From assembly GCF_028890115.1 (NCBI RefSeq), contig NZ_JARCJD010000004.1, positions 62,001 through 126,000 of the forward strand: a stretch of 64,000 bases of DNA. The letters run 5' to 3'. Made by a program: the position numbers and the translations under genes. This document shows positions 1 through 7,170 of this stretch, piece by piece (within the stretch, counting starts at the first letter, position 1; each line of letters opens with the position of its first letter). The stretch comes from Phaeobacter sp. QD34_24. Lineage in GTDB: Bacteria; Pseudomonadota; Alphaproteobacteria; Rhodobacterales; Rhodobacteraceae. The notes below the pieces were generated by a model. That model had not been told where the DNA came from and did no database searches. It was given only the letters and a program-made list of their open reading frames with translations.

Positions 1-48
1 TACGAGGCACATATGGCCGCAGGCAACGTCGACTCCCGCGTCGCATAG
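1..48 (+). CDS. possible 3' end of a gene cut by the left window edge
   Basis: The first reading frame is open from base 1 for 15 codons and ends in TAG at 46-48. Codon third positions are mostly G or C, as in the neighbouring genes. This is too little sequence to identify a product, and it may be chance. If real, the gene converges on the tRNA-Arg read from the other strand. Confidence 0.25.
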   Translation, partial: YEAHMAAGNVDSRVA

Positions 49-151
49 GGCCACAATAGAGTGAGCTGAAAAAAACACAGACAGTCCGGGCGCTTGCCTG
101 GTCTGACATGCGTTGAACTGTCGGCATCCAAGCGTGGCGGAGCGGGATATC

Positions 152-228
152 TGGTGACCCCGGCAGGATTCGAACCTGCAACCTGCCCCTTAGGAGGGGG
201 CTGCTCTATCCAGTTGAGCCACGGGGCC
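152..228 (-). tRNA. tRNA-Arg (anticodon CCT)
   Basis: Read on the minus strand, a 7-bp acceptor stem (GGCCCCG with CGGGGTC), a D arm, an anticodon arm with stem GCCCC/GGGGC and loop CTCCTAA, and a T arm with GGTTCGAATCC are all present. The loop gives anticodon CCT, reading the rare Arg codon AGG. The CCA end is encoded (152-154). It is divergent from the LacI-family gene. The space between (229-397) should hold both promoters, but I see no clear operator in it. Confidence 0.95.
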
Positions 229-397
229 ACGCGTGTTTACGCGATAGCAAATCGGATCTGTCATCACAATGGGGCGCGGTCCGGTCGGATTGGTTTTGAT
301 CTTTGGGCTAGGCTGCGCCTCTTGCATGCTCTTCCCATTGTGCAGCCCGCGCTGTCTGCGCTAACATCAGGCAACCAACTCAAAGAGGCCCACGCCC

Positions 398-1423
398 GTG
401 ACCACCGACAACAAGCGCCCGCTCACCCTTCGTGATGTCTCGGAAGCCACCGGCGTGTCGGAGATGACCGTCAGCCGGGTGCTGCGCAACCGCGGCGATG
501 TCTCGGAAAAGACCCGCAGCAAGGTGCTGACCGCAGCCAAGGAGTTGGGCTATGTGCCCAACAAGATCGCCGGGGCGCTGGCCTCCAAACGGGTGAACCT
601 GGTCGCCGTCATCATCCCGTCGCTGTCGAACATGGTGTTTCCCGAGGTGCTGACCGGCATCAACAAGGTGCTGGAAAATACCGAACTGCAACCCGTGGTG
701 GGCGTCACCGATTACCAGCCGGAAAAAGAAGAGAAAGTCCTCTACGAGATGCTGTCCTGGCGTCCCTCGGGCGTGATCATCGCCGGGCTCGAACACACCG
801 AGGCGGCGCGCGCCATGCTCAATGCCGCAGGCATTCCGGTGGTGGAGATCATGGATACCGACGGCAAGCCGGTGGATGCCATGGTCGGGATTTCCCACCG
901 CCGCGCTGGGCGCGAGATGGCCAAGGCGATCCTAAAAGCGGGTTATCGCCACATCGGTTTCATGGGCACCAAGATGCCGCTGGATCACCGCGCCCGCAAA
1001 CGCTTTGAAGGCTTTACCGAGGCGCTGGCCAAGGAAGGGGTGGAGATCGAGGATCGCGCCTTCTATTCCGGTGGCTCGGCGCTGGCCAAGGGGCGCGAGA
1101 TGACGGCGGAGATGCTTGAACGCTCCCCGGAGCTCGATTTCCTATACTATTCCAACGATATGATCGGGGCCGGTGGTCTTTTGTACCTGTTGGAGCAGGG
1201 TATCGATGTGCCGGGGCAGATCGGTCTTGCGGGCTTCAACGGGGTTGAGCTGTTGCAGGGTCTGCCGCGCAAACTGGCCACCATGGACGCTTGCCGTCAG
1301 GAGATCGGGCGCAAGGCGGCGGAGATCATTGCCGCCCAGCTCGAAGATCCCGAGGTCGAACTCGAACGCCATGTGACCCTGACGCCCACGATCACCTATG
1401 GTGATACGCTGAAACGGCGCTGA
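398..1423 (+). CDS. LacI-family transcriptional regulator, GntR (gluconate)-like
   Basis: This 341-residue protein has the LacI-family layout: an N-terminal helix-turn-helix at about residues 10-30 (TLRDVSEATGVSEMTVSRVL), a hinge helix ending near residue 60, and a periplasmic-binding-protein-like sugar sensor domain to the C-terminus. The sensor resembles gluconate-type regulators (family-level inference; ligand not provable here). The start is GTG, chosen because it lies 9-10 bases after AGAGG (384-388) and gives the normal LacI N-terminus. No sugar catabolic operon is adjacent, so its target is probably elsewhere. The next gene begins three bases after its stop codon, so the two are probably co-transcribed. 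Confidence 0.88.
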   Translation: MTTDNKRPLTLRDVSEATGVSEMTVSRVLRNRGDVSEKTRSKVLTAAKELGYVPNKIAGALASKRVNLVAVIIPSLSNMVFPEVLTGINKVLENTELQPVVGVTDYQPEKEEKVLYEMLSWRPSGVIIAGLEHTEAARAMLNAAGIPVVEIMDTDGKPVDAMVGISHRRAGREMAKAILKAGYRHIGFMGTKMPLDHRARKRFEGFTEALAKEGVEIEDRAFYSGGSALAKGREMTAEMLERSPELDFLYYSNDMIGAGGLLYLLEQGIDVPGQIGLAGFNGVELLQGLPRKLATMDACRQEIGRKAAEIIAAQLEDPEVELERHVTLTPTITYGDTLKRR

Positions 1424-1426
1424 GCG

Positions 1427-2638
1427 ATGTACGTGCGGCTGGGCAACCGGGCCGCGCGGCGGCTGTTTCTGGACCGGCACGGGCTTCTGGAGGCGCCCAC
1501 GGGCCCCTCGAAAGGCGCTGACCTGTATGACTTGATCCGGCGGCTGGGGTTCGTGCAGCTCGACAGTATCAACACGGTCGCGCGCGCCCATGACGTGATC
1601 CTCTATTCCCGCAGGCCCAGCTATCGCCCCGCCCATCTGAAACGGCTCTATGAGCGCGACCGCGCCCTGTTCGAACATTGGACCCATGATGCCGCCGTGA
1701 TCCCGATGGAGTTCTACCCCCATTGGCATCTGCGATTTCAGCGCGATGCGGAGCTGTTGCGCAAACGCTGGCGCAACTGGCGGCGCGACGGGTTTGAGGA
1801 GCGGTTCAGATCGGTGCTGGATCACATCCGCGACCATGGGGCGGTGAGCTCGTCCGACGTGGGTAAGGACGAGAAGAAGGGATCGGGCGGCTGGTGGGAC
1901 TGGCACCCTTCGAAGACCGCGCTGGAATACCTCTGGCGATCTGGCGCGCTCACGGTCGTCGGGCGCGAGGGGTTCCAGAAACGCTATGACCTGACCGAGC
2001 GGGTGATCGAGGAGCATCTGCATCCCGGTGCCTCTGATTGCGACGCCGAAGCCACCGTGGATTGGCTGTGCAACGGGGCGCTGGATCGGCTCGGCTTTGC
2101 CACCTCGGGCGAGATCGCGGCCTTCTGGGATACCGCCTCAGCCGCCGAGGCAAAAGACTGGGCAGCCGCACAGCTGAAATCCGGCGCCCTGCAGGAGATC
2201 GAGATCGAACAGGCGGATGGTGGCTTTCGCCGGGTGCTGGCACGACCGGGCATGGTAGATGAGGCCATGGATCTGGGGCCAGCGCCGGGGCGGATGCGGC
2301 TGCTCAGCCCCTTTGATCCTGCCCTGCGCGACCGCAAGCGGGCCGAGCGGTTGTTCGGCTTTCACTACCGGATCGAGGTCTTCACCCCGGCGCCGAAACG
2401 CAAATACGGCTATTATGTCTTCCCCCTGATGGAGGGGGAGCGGCTGGTGGGGCGGATCGACATGAAGGCGGATCGCAGTGCGGATCGGTTGAACGTCACC
2501 GCGATCTGGCCAGAACGGGGCGTTACATGGTCGCCGCGACGGGTTCAAAGGCTTGAGGCGGAGCTGGACCGGGTCGCACGGTTTGCGGGGGTCGGGGATG
2601 TGCGTTTCGCCGATGACTGGCTGCGGGATCCGCAGTGA
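1427..2638 (+). CDS. winged-helix DNA glycosylase of the YcaQ/AlkZ family
   Basis: This 403-residue protein matches the HTH_42 family (YcaQ/AlkZ), which excises alkylated bases and unhooks interstrand crosslinks. The signature is the Q-x-D motif, here QLD at residues 44-46 inside GFVQLDSINTVARAHD, followed by the conserved SRRPSYR and FEHWTHDAAVIP blocks of tandem winged helices. The length is typical. It starts 3 bp after the LacI-family stop, with no clear Shine-Dalgarno of its own, so it is probably translated by coupling. It ends 5 bp from the convergent boxR stop. Family assignment is firm; the preferred lesion is not known from sequence. Confidence 0.85.
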   Translation: MYVRLGNRAARRLFLDRHGLLEAPTGPSKGADLYDLIRRLGFVQLDSINTVARAHDVILYSRRPSYRPAHLKRLYERDRALFEHWTHDAAVIPMEFYPHWHLRFQRDAELLRKRWRNWRRDGFEERFRSVLDHIRDHGAVSSSDVGKDEKKGSGGWWDWHPSKTALEYLWRSGALTVVGREGFQKRYDLTERVIEEHLHPGASDCDAEATVDWLCNGALDRLGFATSGEIAAFWDTASAAEAKDWAAAQLKSGALQEIEIEQADGGFRRVLARPGMVDEAMDLGPAPGRMRLLSPFDPALRDRKRAERLFGFHYRIEVFTPAPKRKYGYYVFPLMEGERLVGRIDMKADRSADRLNVTAIWPERGVTWSPRRVQRLEAELDRVARFAGVGDVRFADDWLRDPQ

Positions 2639-2643
2639 CTGGA

Positions 2644-3561
2644 TCAGCCGGTGAAGCCCTTTTCCTTGATCATGGCGATCAGGCTGTCGCAGGACTGTTC
2701 CACCGTCTGACCTGAGGTATCGAGCTGCGCCAGGGCGCGGCCATATAGCGCTTCGCGGCTGGTCAGGATCGAACGCAGCTGCTCCATCGCCTCCGGGTTT
2801 CCGGCCATGGGGCGTTCGTCGCCTTGGGCGCGGACGCGGGCCATATGTTCGTCGGGCTGGGCCTTGACCCAGATGGTGTGGAAATGAGCCAGGACGTTGG
2901 TGTAGGTCTCCGGCTCGGCCACGATGCCGCCCGCCACCGCCAGGATCAGGCTGTCGTGGGTGGCGATGATGCGGTTGATCGCCTGGGCTTCGAGCTGGCG
3001 ATAGCCTTCCTGACCATATAGGGCCATCAGTTCGGACACGGGCATGCCGGACTGGCTTTCGATCTCGCTGTTGAGTTCGAGAAAGGGAATGCCAAGGATC
3101 TGTCCCGCCATGGCGCCAAGGGTCGATTTTCCGGCGCCACGCAGGCCCACAAGGCAAACACGGCCTGCCCTTCGCGTTTCGGGTGTTTCCGGGGTCAGCA
3201 GGTCCAGCACCGCCTGCTGCGTGCGGCTGGTCGCGCCGCGGAACAGATCCGCCACCCGCAGCACGTCCGAGGTCCAGGGGTCTTCCTCGCCGATCAGCCA
3301 TTCGATGCGGTGATCCAGGGCCACGGCCACCCGTTGCAGCAACCCGATAGAGATATTGCCCTCGCCCGCCTCAAGCTGCGCGAGGTAGCGGGGTGACACG
3401 CCCGAGCGATCCGACAACACCCGGCGGGGAATGCCTTTTCGTTCGCGTGCCTTGCGCACGCGTTCGCCGACCCGCGTGATCAGCGCGGGAACCGCCTGAT
3501 CGATCTCGCTGACGGTCTGAACCGGGCGGGTTTCACCCCGAAAGTTGGTGATCTCACTCAT
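2644..3561 (-). CDS. boxR: BoxR/BzdR-type regulator: HTH fused to a shikimate-kinase-like domain
   Basis: 305 residues. Residues about 30-85 form an XRE-type helix-turn-helix (RVLSDRSGVSPRYLAQLEAG), and residues about 133-300 are a shikimate-kinase-like fold with P-loop GLRGAGKS at 139-146. This fusion defines the BzdR/BoxR family, whose kinase-like domain binds benzoyl-CoA and relieves repression of benzoate genes (known from Azoarcus). Its position at the end of the box cluster supports the call. There is no Shine-Dalgarno ahead of the ATG. Instead two TGCA-N6-TGCA-like sites lie 15 and 90 bp upstream, suggesting autoregulation. The gene has its own 136-bp upstream space after the thioesterase stop. 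Confidence 0.93.
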   Translation of the reverse strand: MSEITNFRGETRPVQTVSEIDQAVPALITRVGERVRKARERKGIPRRVLSDRSGVSPRYLAQLEAGEGNISIGLLQRVAVALDHRIEWLIGEEDPWTSDVLRVADLFRGATSRTQQAVLDLLTPETPETRRAGRVCLVGLRGAGKSTLGAMAGQILGIPFLELNSEIESQSGMPVSELMALYGQEGYRQLEAQAINRIIATHDSLILAVAGGIVAEPETYTNVLAHFHTIWVKAQPDEHMARVRAQGDERPMAGNPEAMEQLRSILTSREALYGRALAQLDTSGQTVEQSCDSLIAMIKEKGFTG

Positions 3562-3575
3562 GCGCTGCCGAATTA

Positions 3576-3664
3576 TGAAACATAATGCACAAACTTACGG
3601 CGCTGCCGGGGCATGTTCAAATGAAAACCCACAGAGACCGGGTTAGACGGTGCATTATCCTGCG
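3576..3664 (-). promoter_or_regulatory. boxR promoter with two BoxR-type operators
   Basis: Two sites of the TGCA-N6-TGCA form known for BzdR/BoxR are seen, each with one mismatch: TGAA-ACATAA-TGCA at 3576-3589 and TGCA-TTATCC-TGCG at 3651-3664. The second is almost the same as the exact site before boxC (TGCA-TTATCG-TGCA). The first sits 15 bp before the boxR start, where binding would block transcription or initiation, so autorepression is inferred. Single copies of such a short degenerate motif would mean little; recurrence at four related promoters is the argument. Confidence 0.65.
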
Positions 3665-3697
3665 GAACCCTGCGTCGGGCGCAGCTGCGGGGCCGCG

Positions 3698-4156
3698 TTA
3701 CTCCGGGCGCAAGCGGGGTTCGACGACCGCGCGGTAATCGGCTGGCGCCGCCTTGGAGGTGAAATCGACCGGATCGATGAAGACGCAGGTGAATTTGCCC
3801 TCAAAGCACAGCACTCCGTCCTGACGCGCATCGACCCGGAAGGTGATGGATTTGGTGCCCAGCTTGCAGGGCCAGACCTCGCACATCAGCCGGTGGCGCG
3901 GTGTGACAGGTGAGCGGAAATCGATGCTCATATTGACAAATGGCGTGCCGGTGCCCCGGTCCAGCTCCATCTGAAACCAGCCGTCGCCATCCAGGCAGTG
4001 TTCCCACCAGGCGTCGATCGCCTCCAGCGCAAAGGCGGGCAGGCGACCGGTATAGGCGATCTTGGCGGGATCGCAGTCGCCCCAGCCGACGCGGATTTCA
4101 TGCACGAAGGTATCCGGTCCGGAGCCTTCTCCGGCGGGGGCGATCTGATCTGTCAT
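3698..4156 (-). CDS. hotdog-fold acyl-CoA thioesterase (4-hydroxybenzoyl-CoA thioesterase type)
   Basis: The 152-residue protein has the 4HBT-type hotdog motif GDCDPAKIAYTGRLPAFALE near its N-terminus, with the Asp typical of the 4-hydroxybenzoyl-CoA thioesterase active site. I start it at the ATG at 4156, since AGGAC lies about 9 bases upstream. A further in-frame ATG at 4204 would overlap boxA and has no ribosome site. It follows boxA by 19 bp and is last in the box operon. A likely job is releasing CoA from benzoyl-CoA or stalled pathway intermediates, protecting the CoA pool; that role is inferred from family and context. The substrate is unknown. Confidence 0.85.
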   Translation of the reverse strand: MTDQIAPAGEGSGPDTFVHEIRVGWGDCDPAKIAYTGRLPAFALEAIDAWWEHCLDGDGWFQMELDRGTGTPFVNMSIDFRSPVTPRHRLMCEVWPCKLGTKSITFRVDARQDGVLCFEGKFTCVFIDPVDFTSKAAPADYRAVVEPRLRPE

Positions 4157-4175
4157 CTGGGCTTTGTCCTGCGGC

Positions 4176-5381
4176 TCAATAGGTTTCGACGTGGTAACGT
4201 CCATCGGCGCGCATCGTATCGCGCAGATCGGCCCAGTTCAAACCATTGGCGCGGGCGATATCGCGCAGGGCTTCCTCGACCCCCTGTTCCATCGCCTTGA
4301 GACCACAGATGTAGATATGGCCCGTCGGGCTTTGCATCAGCGCGGCAACCCGGTCGGCCTCTTCACGCAGGCGGTCCTGCACATATTGCTTGGGCGCATC
4401 CTCCTGCCGGGAAAAGGCGAAGAGCTTGCTCATGAAGGCATCCGGCACCTTTTTCAGCGGGCCGAAATACGGAAGCTCGCCGGGGCGGCGGGCGCCGAAG
4501 ACCAGGGTCATCTTGCCGGTCTCATGCGGTGCCTCGCGCAGGCGGCGCATGGTGAAGGCGCGGAAGGGGGCCGAGCCGGTGCCGGTGCAGACCATCATGA
4601 TATCCGCCGCCGGATCCGAGGGCAGCAGGAAGGTGGCGCCGAAGGGGCCGGTCACCTGCACCTCGTCGCCCGCGTTCAGATCGCAGACGTAGTTGGAACA
4701 CAGGCCCTGTTCCTCGCGCTTCACGGTCAGCGAGATGTTGTGATAGCCGGGCCGCTCCCCGTCGCGGGGGCTGGAGACGGAGTAGAGCCGGGGCAGATGC
4801 GGTTTGCCCTCTGCATCCGTGCCGGGCGGGATGATACCGATGCTTTGCCCCTCCAGAACCGGAAAGGGCAGGCCCGCCGGATCCAGGATGATATGGCGCA
4901 CATCGCTGTCGCTGTCCTTGTCGGTCAGCCGGTAGTTGCCCTGCACCTTGAGCGTCGCGGGCTTGCCGGGGGTGTACATGTTGATGACGGGTTTGCTGGC
5001 ACTGGCGGGGGCAACCGCCTTGCCGCCGGCACCGGCGTGGGCGTCGGCCAGAAGCGCCGCCACGGCATCGTCCATCGCCTCCACGTCGCCTTCGGCAGCA
5101 TCGCCGCCGGAGATTTCCTCCTGTTCGGGCAGCTCCATCCATTCGAACTGCTCGTCCACCGAATAGGGCGTGGTCACCACCCGCCATTCGTCGATCGAGC
5201 CGGTCGGGCAGACCGGGATACAGTCCATGCAGAAGTTGCATTTCTCGGCATCGACGACGACGTTCATGTCGTCATGGACGATTGCCTCTTCCGGGCAGGT
5301 CATTTCGCAGGTGTAGCAGCGGATGCAGATCTCGGGGTCGATCAGGTGCTGTTTCAAGGGCGCGGTGTGGGCGTTGGTCAT
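4176..5381 (-). CDS. boxA: benzoyl-CoA 2,3-epoxidase reductase subunit BoxA
   Basis: 401 residues. The N-terminus has two [4Fe-4S] motifs, C19-x2-C22-x2-C25-x3-C29-P and C48-x2-C51-x2-C54-x3-C58-P. An acidic linker (about residues 75-125) follows, then a ferredoxin-NADP reductase-type FAD/NADPH module to the C-terminus (RLYSVSSPRDGE for FAD, VCTGTGSAPFRAF for nucleotide). BoxA passes NADPH electrons to the diiron oxygenase BoxB, which epoxidises benzoyl-CoA. The ATG follows directly on the stop of the 57-residue ORF (TGA then ATG), with only a weak GAG upstream, so translation is probably coupled to that ORF. Confidence 0.96.
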   Translation of the reverse strand: MTNAHTAPLKQHLIDPEICIRCYTCEMTCPEEAIVHDDMNVVVDAEKCNFCMDCIPVCPTGSIDEWRVVTTPYSVDEQFEWMELPEQEEISGGDAAEGDVEAMDDAVAALLADAHAGAGGKAVAPASASKPVINMYTPGKPATLKVQGNYRLTDKDSDSDVRHIILDPAGLPFPVLEGQSIGIIPPGTDAEGKPHLPRLYSVSSPRDGERPGYHNISLTVKREEQGLCSNYVCDLNAGDEVQVTGPFGATFLLPSDPAADIMMVCTGTGSAPFRAFTMRRLREAPHETGKMTLVFGARRPGELPYFGPLKKVPDAFMSKLFAFSRQEDAPKQYVQDRLREEADRVAALMQSPTGHIYICGLKAMEQGVEEALRDIARANGLNWADLRDTMRADGRYHVETY

Positions 5382-5555
5382 TCAGCTTCTCGGTGCTTTC
5401 TTGAGGATCGCATCGGGAACGGTCAGCGCATCGATCAGCGCGCGGCACATGCCGACGCAATCGGAACAGCCCACGCAGGGCCCTTTGAGGCCATTGATCT
5501 GCACCGACACACGGTCGGCATTGGGGGTTTCGGCTTGGTTGCGGGTAATGTCCAT
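5382..5555 (-). CDS. 57-residue Cys-rich small protein between boxB and boxA
   Basis: An ATG at 5555, eight bases after GGAGG (5564-5568), opens a 57-codon frame ending in TGA at 5382-5384, immediately before the boxA ATG. The protein begins MDITRNQAETPNADRVSVQI. Residues about 27-37 read CVGCSDCVGMC, a Cys-x2-Cys-x2-Cys-x3-Cys arrangement like half of a bacterial ferredoxin, though Arg follows the last Cys instead of Pro. The strong ribosome site, zero-gap junction with boxA and Cys motif argue for a real gene. I infer an iron-sulfur or metal-binding accessory to the BoxA/BoxB electron chain, or a leader for boxA translation. I do not recognise a named family. Gene prediction with a 60-residue cutoff would miss it. 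Confidence 0.75.
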   Translation of the reverse strand: MDITRNQAETPNADRVSVQINGLKGPCVGCSDCVGMCRALIDALTVPDAILKKAPRS

Positions 5556-5612
5556 CTGGTGATCCTCCGGTCTGGCTGGGATAAATCCGGCTGGTGTGCT
5601 CCGGTCTGGATG

Positions 5613-5647
5613 CCCGGCGCCTGTCGTTGACTGTGACAGGCGCCGGG
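5613..5647 (-). repeat. 13-bp perfect intercistronic hairpin between boxB and the small Cys-rich gene
   Basis: CCCGGCGCCTGTC (5613-5625) pairs perfectly with 5635-5647 across a 9-base loop. In the transcript from boxB the T-run comes before, not after, the stem, so it is a poor intrinsic terminator. It more likely stabilises the 3' end of boxB mRNA or reduces expression of the downstream genes. Confidence 0.7.
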
Positions 5648-5667
5648 AAAAAGAGGATGAATGCCTC

Positions 5668-7119
5668 TTATGCCATGTGCAGTTTCACGTATTCGAAATC
5701 GCCAGGCTTGTTGTCGATGCCGACCTTGGGCGGCGAGATCCAGCTGGCGTATTGACCGGGCTCGTAGACCGGCTTCATCAGCGACTGGATGAAATCGCCA
5801 TCCGTGTGGGTCGGCAGCCACTCCTGCAGGCCCTTGTCGTATTCGGCGCCAGAGACGTGGTTGCCATCGGGGTCGAAGTTCTTGCCGGCAAAGACACCGA
5901 TCTTGCGGTTGAAGGCCTGGTGCGGCAGCTTCATTTCGAACTCGATGCCATACTTCTCGATGATCTTGTTCCAGCGACCGACGCCACCGGCTGCGTCTTT
6001 GACGTAATCGTCGCGCAGGCGCATGTTGATGGCGGTCAGGGCAGGCACTTCGCGTTCGACGATCGTGTCGCCTTCCAGATCGAGCACATTGTAGGTGTCG
6101 TTGGTCAGCTTGTGGTCGTCCTTCAGGCGCAGCTCCATGTAGCGGCCCTTGATGCCCGCGTTGAAGGCATTGGCCGCATTGGTGGAGACTTCCTGACCGA
6201 AGAGATCCAGCGACAGCGTGTAGTGCAGGTTCAGCTTTTTCTGGATGGTCGGCAGGTCGATGACACCCAGGTCACGGATCTTGTTGATGTCGAAAGGATC
6301 GGTGATCCCGGCCTTCTTCATCGCTTCGCAGGTCGCCTGGATGGTGCGGCCGACGCCGGTTTCGCCCACGAACATGTGGTGCGCCTCTTCAGTCAGCATG
6401 AAGCGGCAGGTGCGCGACAAGGGGTCGAAACCCGATTGCGCCAGGCTTTCCAGCTGCATCTTGCCGTCACGGTCGGTGAAATAGGTGAACATGAAGAACG
6501 ACAGCCAGTCCGGCGTTTCCTCGTTGAAGGCGCCCAGCATGCGCGGCGCTTCTTCGGAACCGGAGGAGCGGATCAGGAGATCGTTCGCTTCTTCGCGGCC
6601 ATCGCGGCCAAAGTATTTCTGCAGCAGGTAGACCATCGCCCAGAGGTGGCGGCCTTCCTCGACGTTCACCTGGAACAGGTTGCGCATGTCATAAAGAGAC
6701 GGCGCGGTCAGACCCAGGAAGCGCTGCTGCTCGACCGAGCCCGGCTCGGTGTCGCCCTGGATCACGATCAGGCGCTTCAGCATGTTGCGGTATTCGCCGG
6801 GAACCTCCTGCCAGGCGGGTTCGCCATAGTGTTCGCCCATGGGAATGGTGCGGCCTTCGACCTGCGGCGCCAGCAGCACGCCCCAGCGGTACTCGGGCAT
6901 CTTCACGTAGTCGAACTTGGCCCAGCCTTTCGGGTCCACGGACACGGCGGTGCGCAGGTAGACCATCGATTCCTGAAAGTTCTGCGGGATCAGGTCATTC
7001 CACCAGTTGATGTAACCGGGGTGCCATTTTTCCAGCGCTTTCAGAACCTTCTTGTCGCTGGACAGGCCAACGTTGTTGGGGATCTGGGTGTCGTAGCTGA
7101 CATTAATGAGATCAAGCAT
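5668..7119 (-). CDS. boxB: benzoyl-CoA 2,3-epoxidase diiron oxygenase subunit BoxB
   Basis: 483 residues, the usual length. BoxB uses O2 and electrons from BoxA to make 2,3-epoxybenzoyl-CoA. The diiron ligands are visible as E125, E155/H158 (EEGRH), D216 and E245/H248 (EEAHHMF); this set matches the ligands I recall for Azoarcus evansii BoxB at a constant offset of five. The ATG follows GGAGGAA by four to five bases. It lies 51 bp after boxC and 112 bp before the small Cys-rich gene, with a strong hairpin between. Identification is firm. Confidence 0.97.
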   Translation of the reverse strand: MLDLINVSYDTQIPNNVGLSSDKKVLKALEKWHPGYINWWNDLIPQNFQESMVYLRTAVSVDPKGWAKFDYVKMPEYRWGVLLAPQVEGRTIPMGEHYGEPAWQEVPGEYRNMLKRLIVIQGDTEPGSVEQQRFLGLTAPSLYDMRNLFQVNVEEGRHLWAMVYLLQKYFGRDGREEANDLLIRSSGSEEAPRMLGAFNEETPDWLSFFMFTYFTDRDGKMQLESLAQSGFDPLSRTCRFMLTEEAHHMFVGETGVGRTIQATCEAMKKAGITDPFDINKIRDLGVIDLPTIQKKLNLHYTLSLDLFGQEVSTNAANAFNAGIKGRYMELRLKDDHKLTNDTYNVLDLEGDTIVEREVPALTAINMRLRDDYVKDAAGGVGRWNKIIEKYGIEFEMKLPHQAFNRKIGVFAGKNFDPDGNHVSGAEYDKGLQEWLPTHTDGDFIQSLMKPVYEPGQYASWISPPKVGIDNKPGDFEYVKLHMA

Positions 7120-7170
7120 TTTGTTCCTCCGTCGTGCGGTGCCCTATCGGCTGCCGCTGAAATCCTCGGG

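Noticed and set aside
4164-5630. A 488-codon plus-strand frame across boxA
   Set aside because: Same reason: mirror of boxA codons, rich in His/Gly/Ala, no ribosome site.
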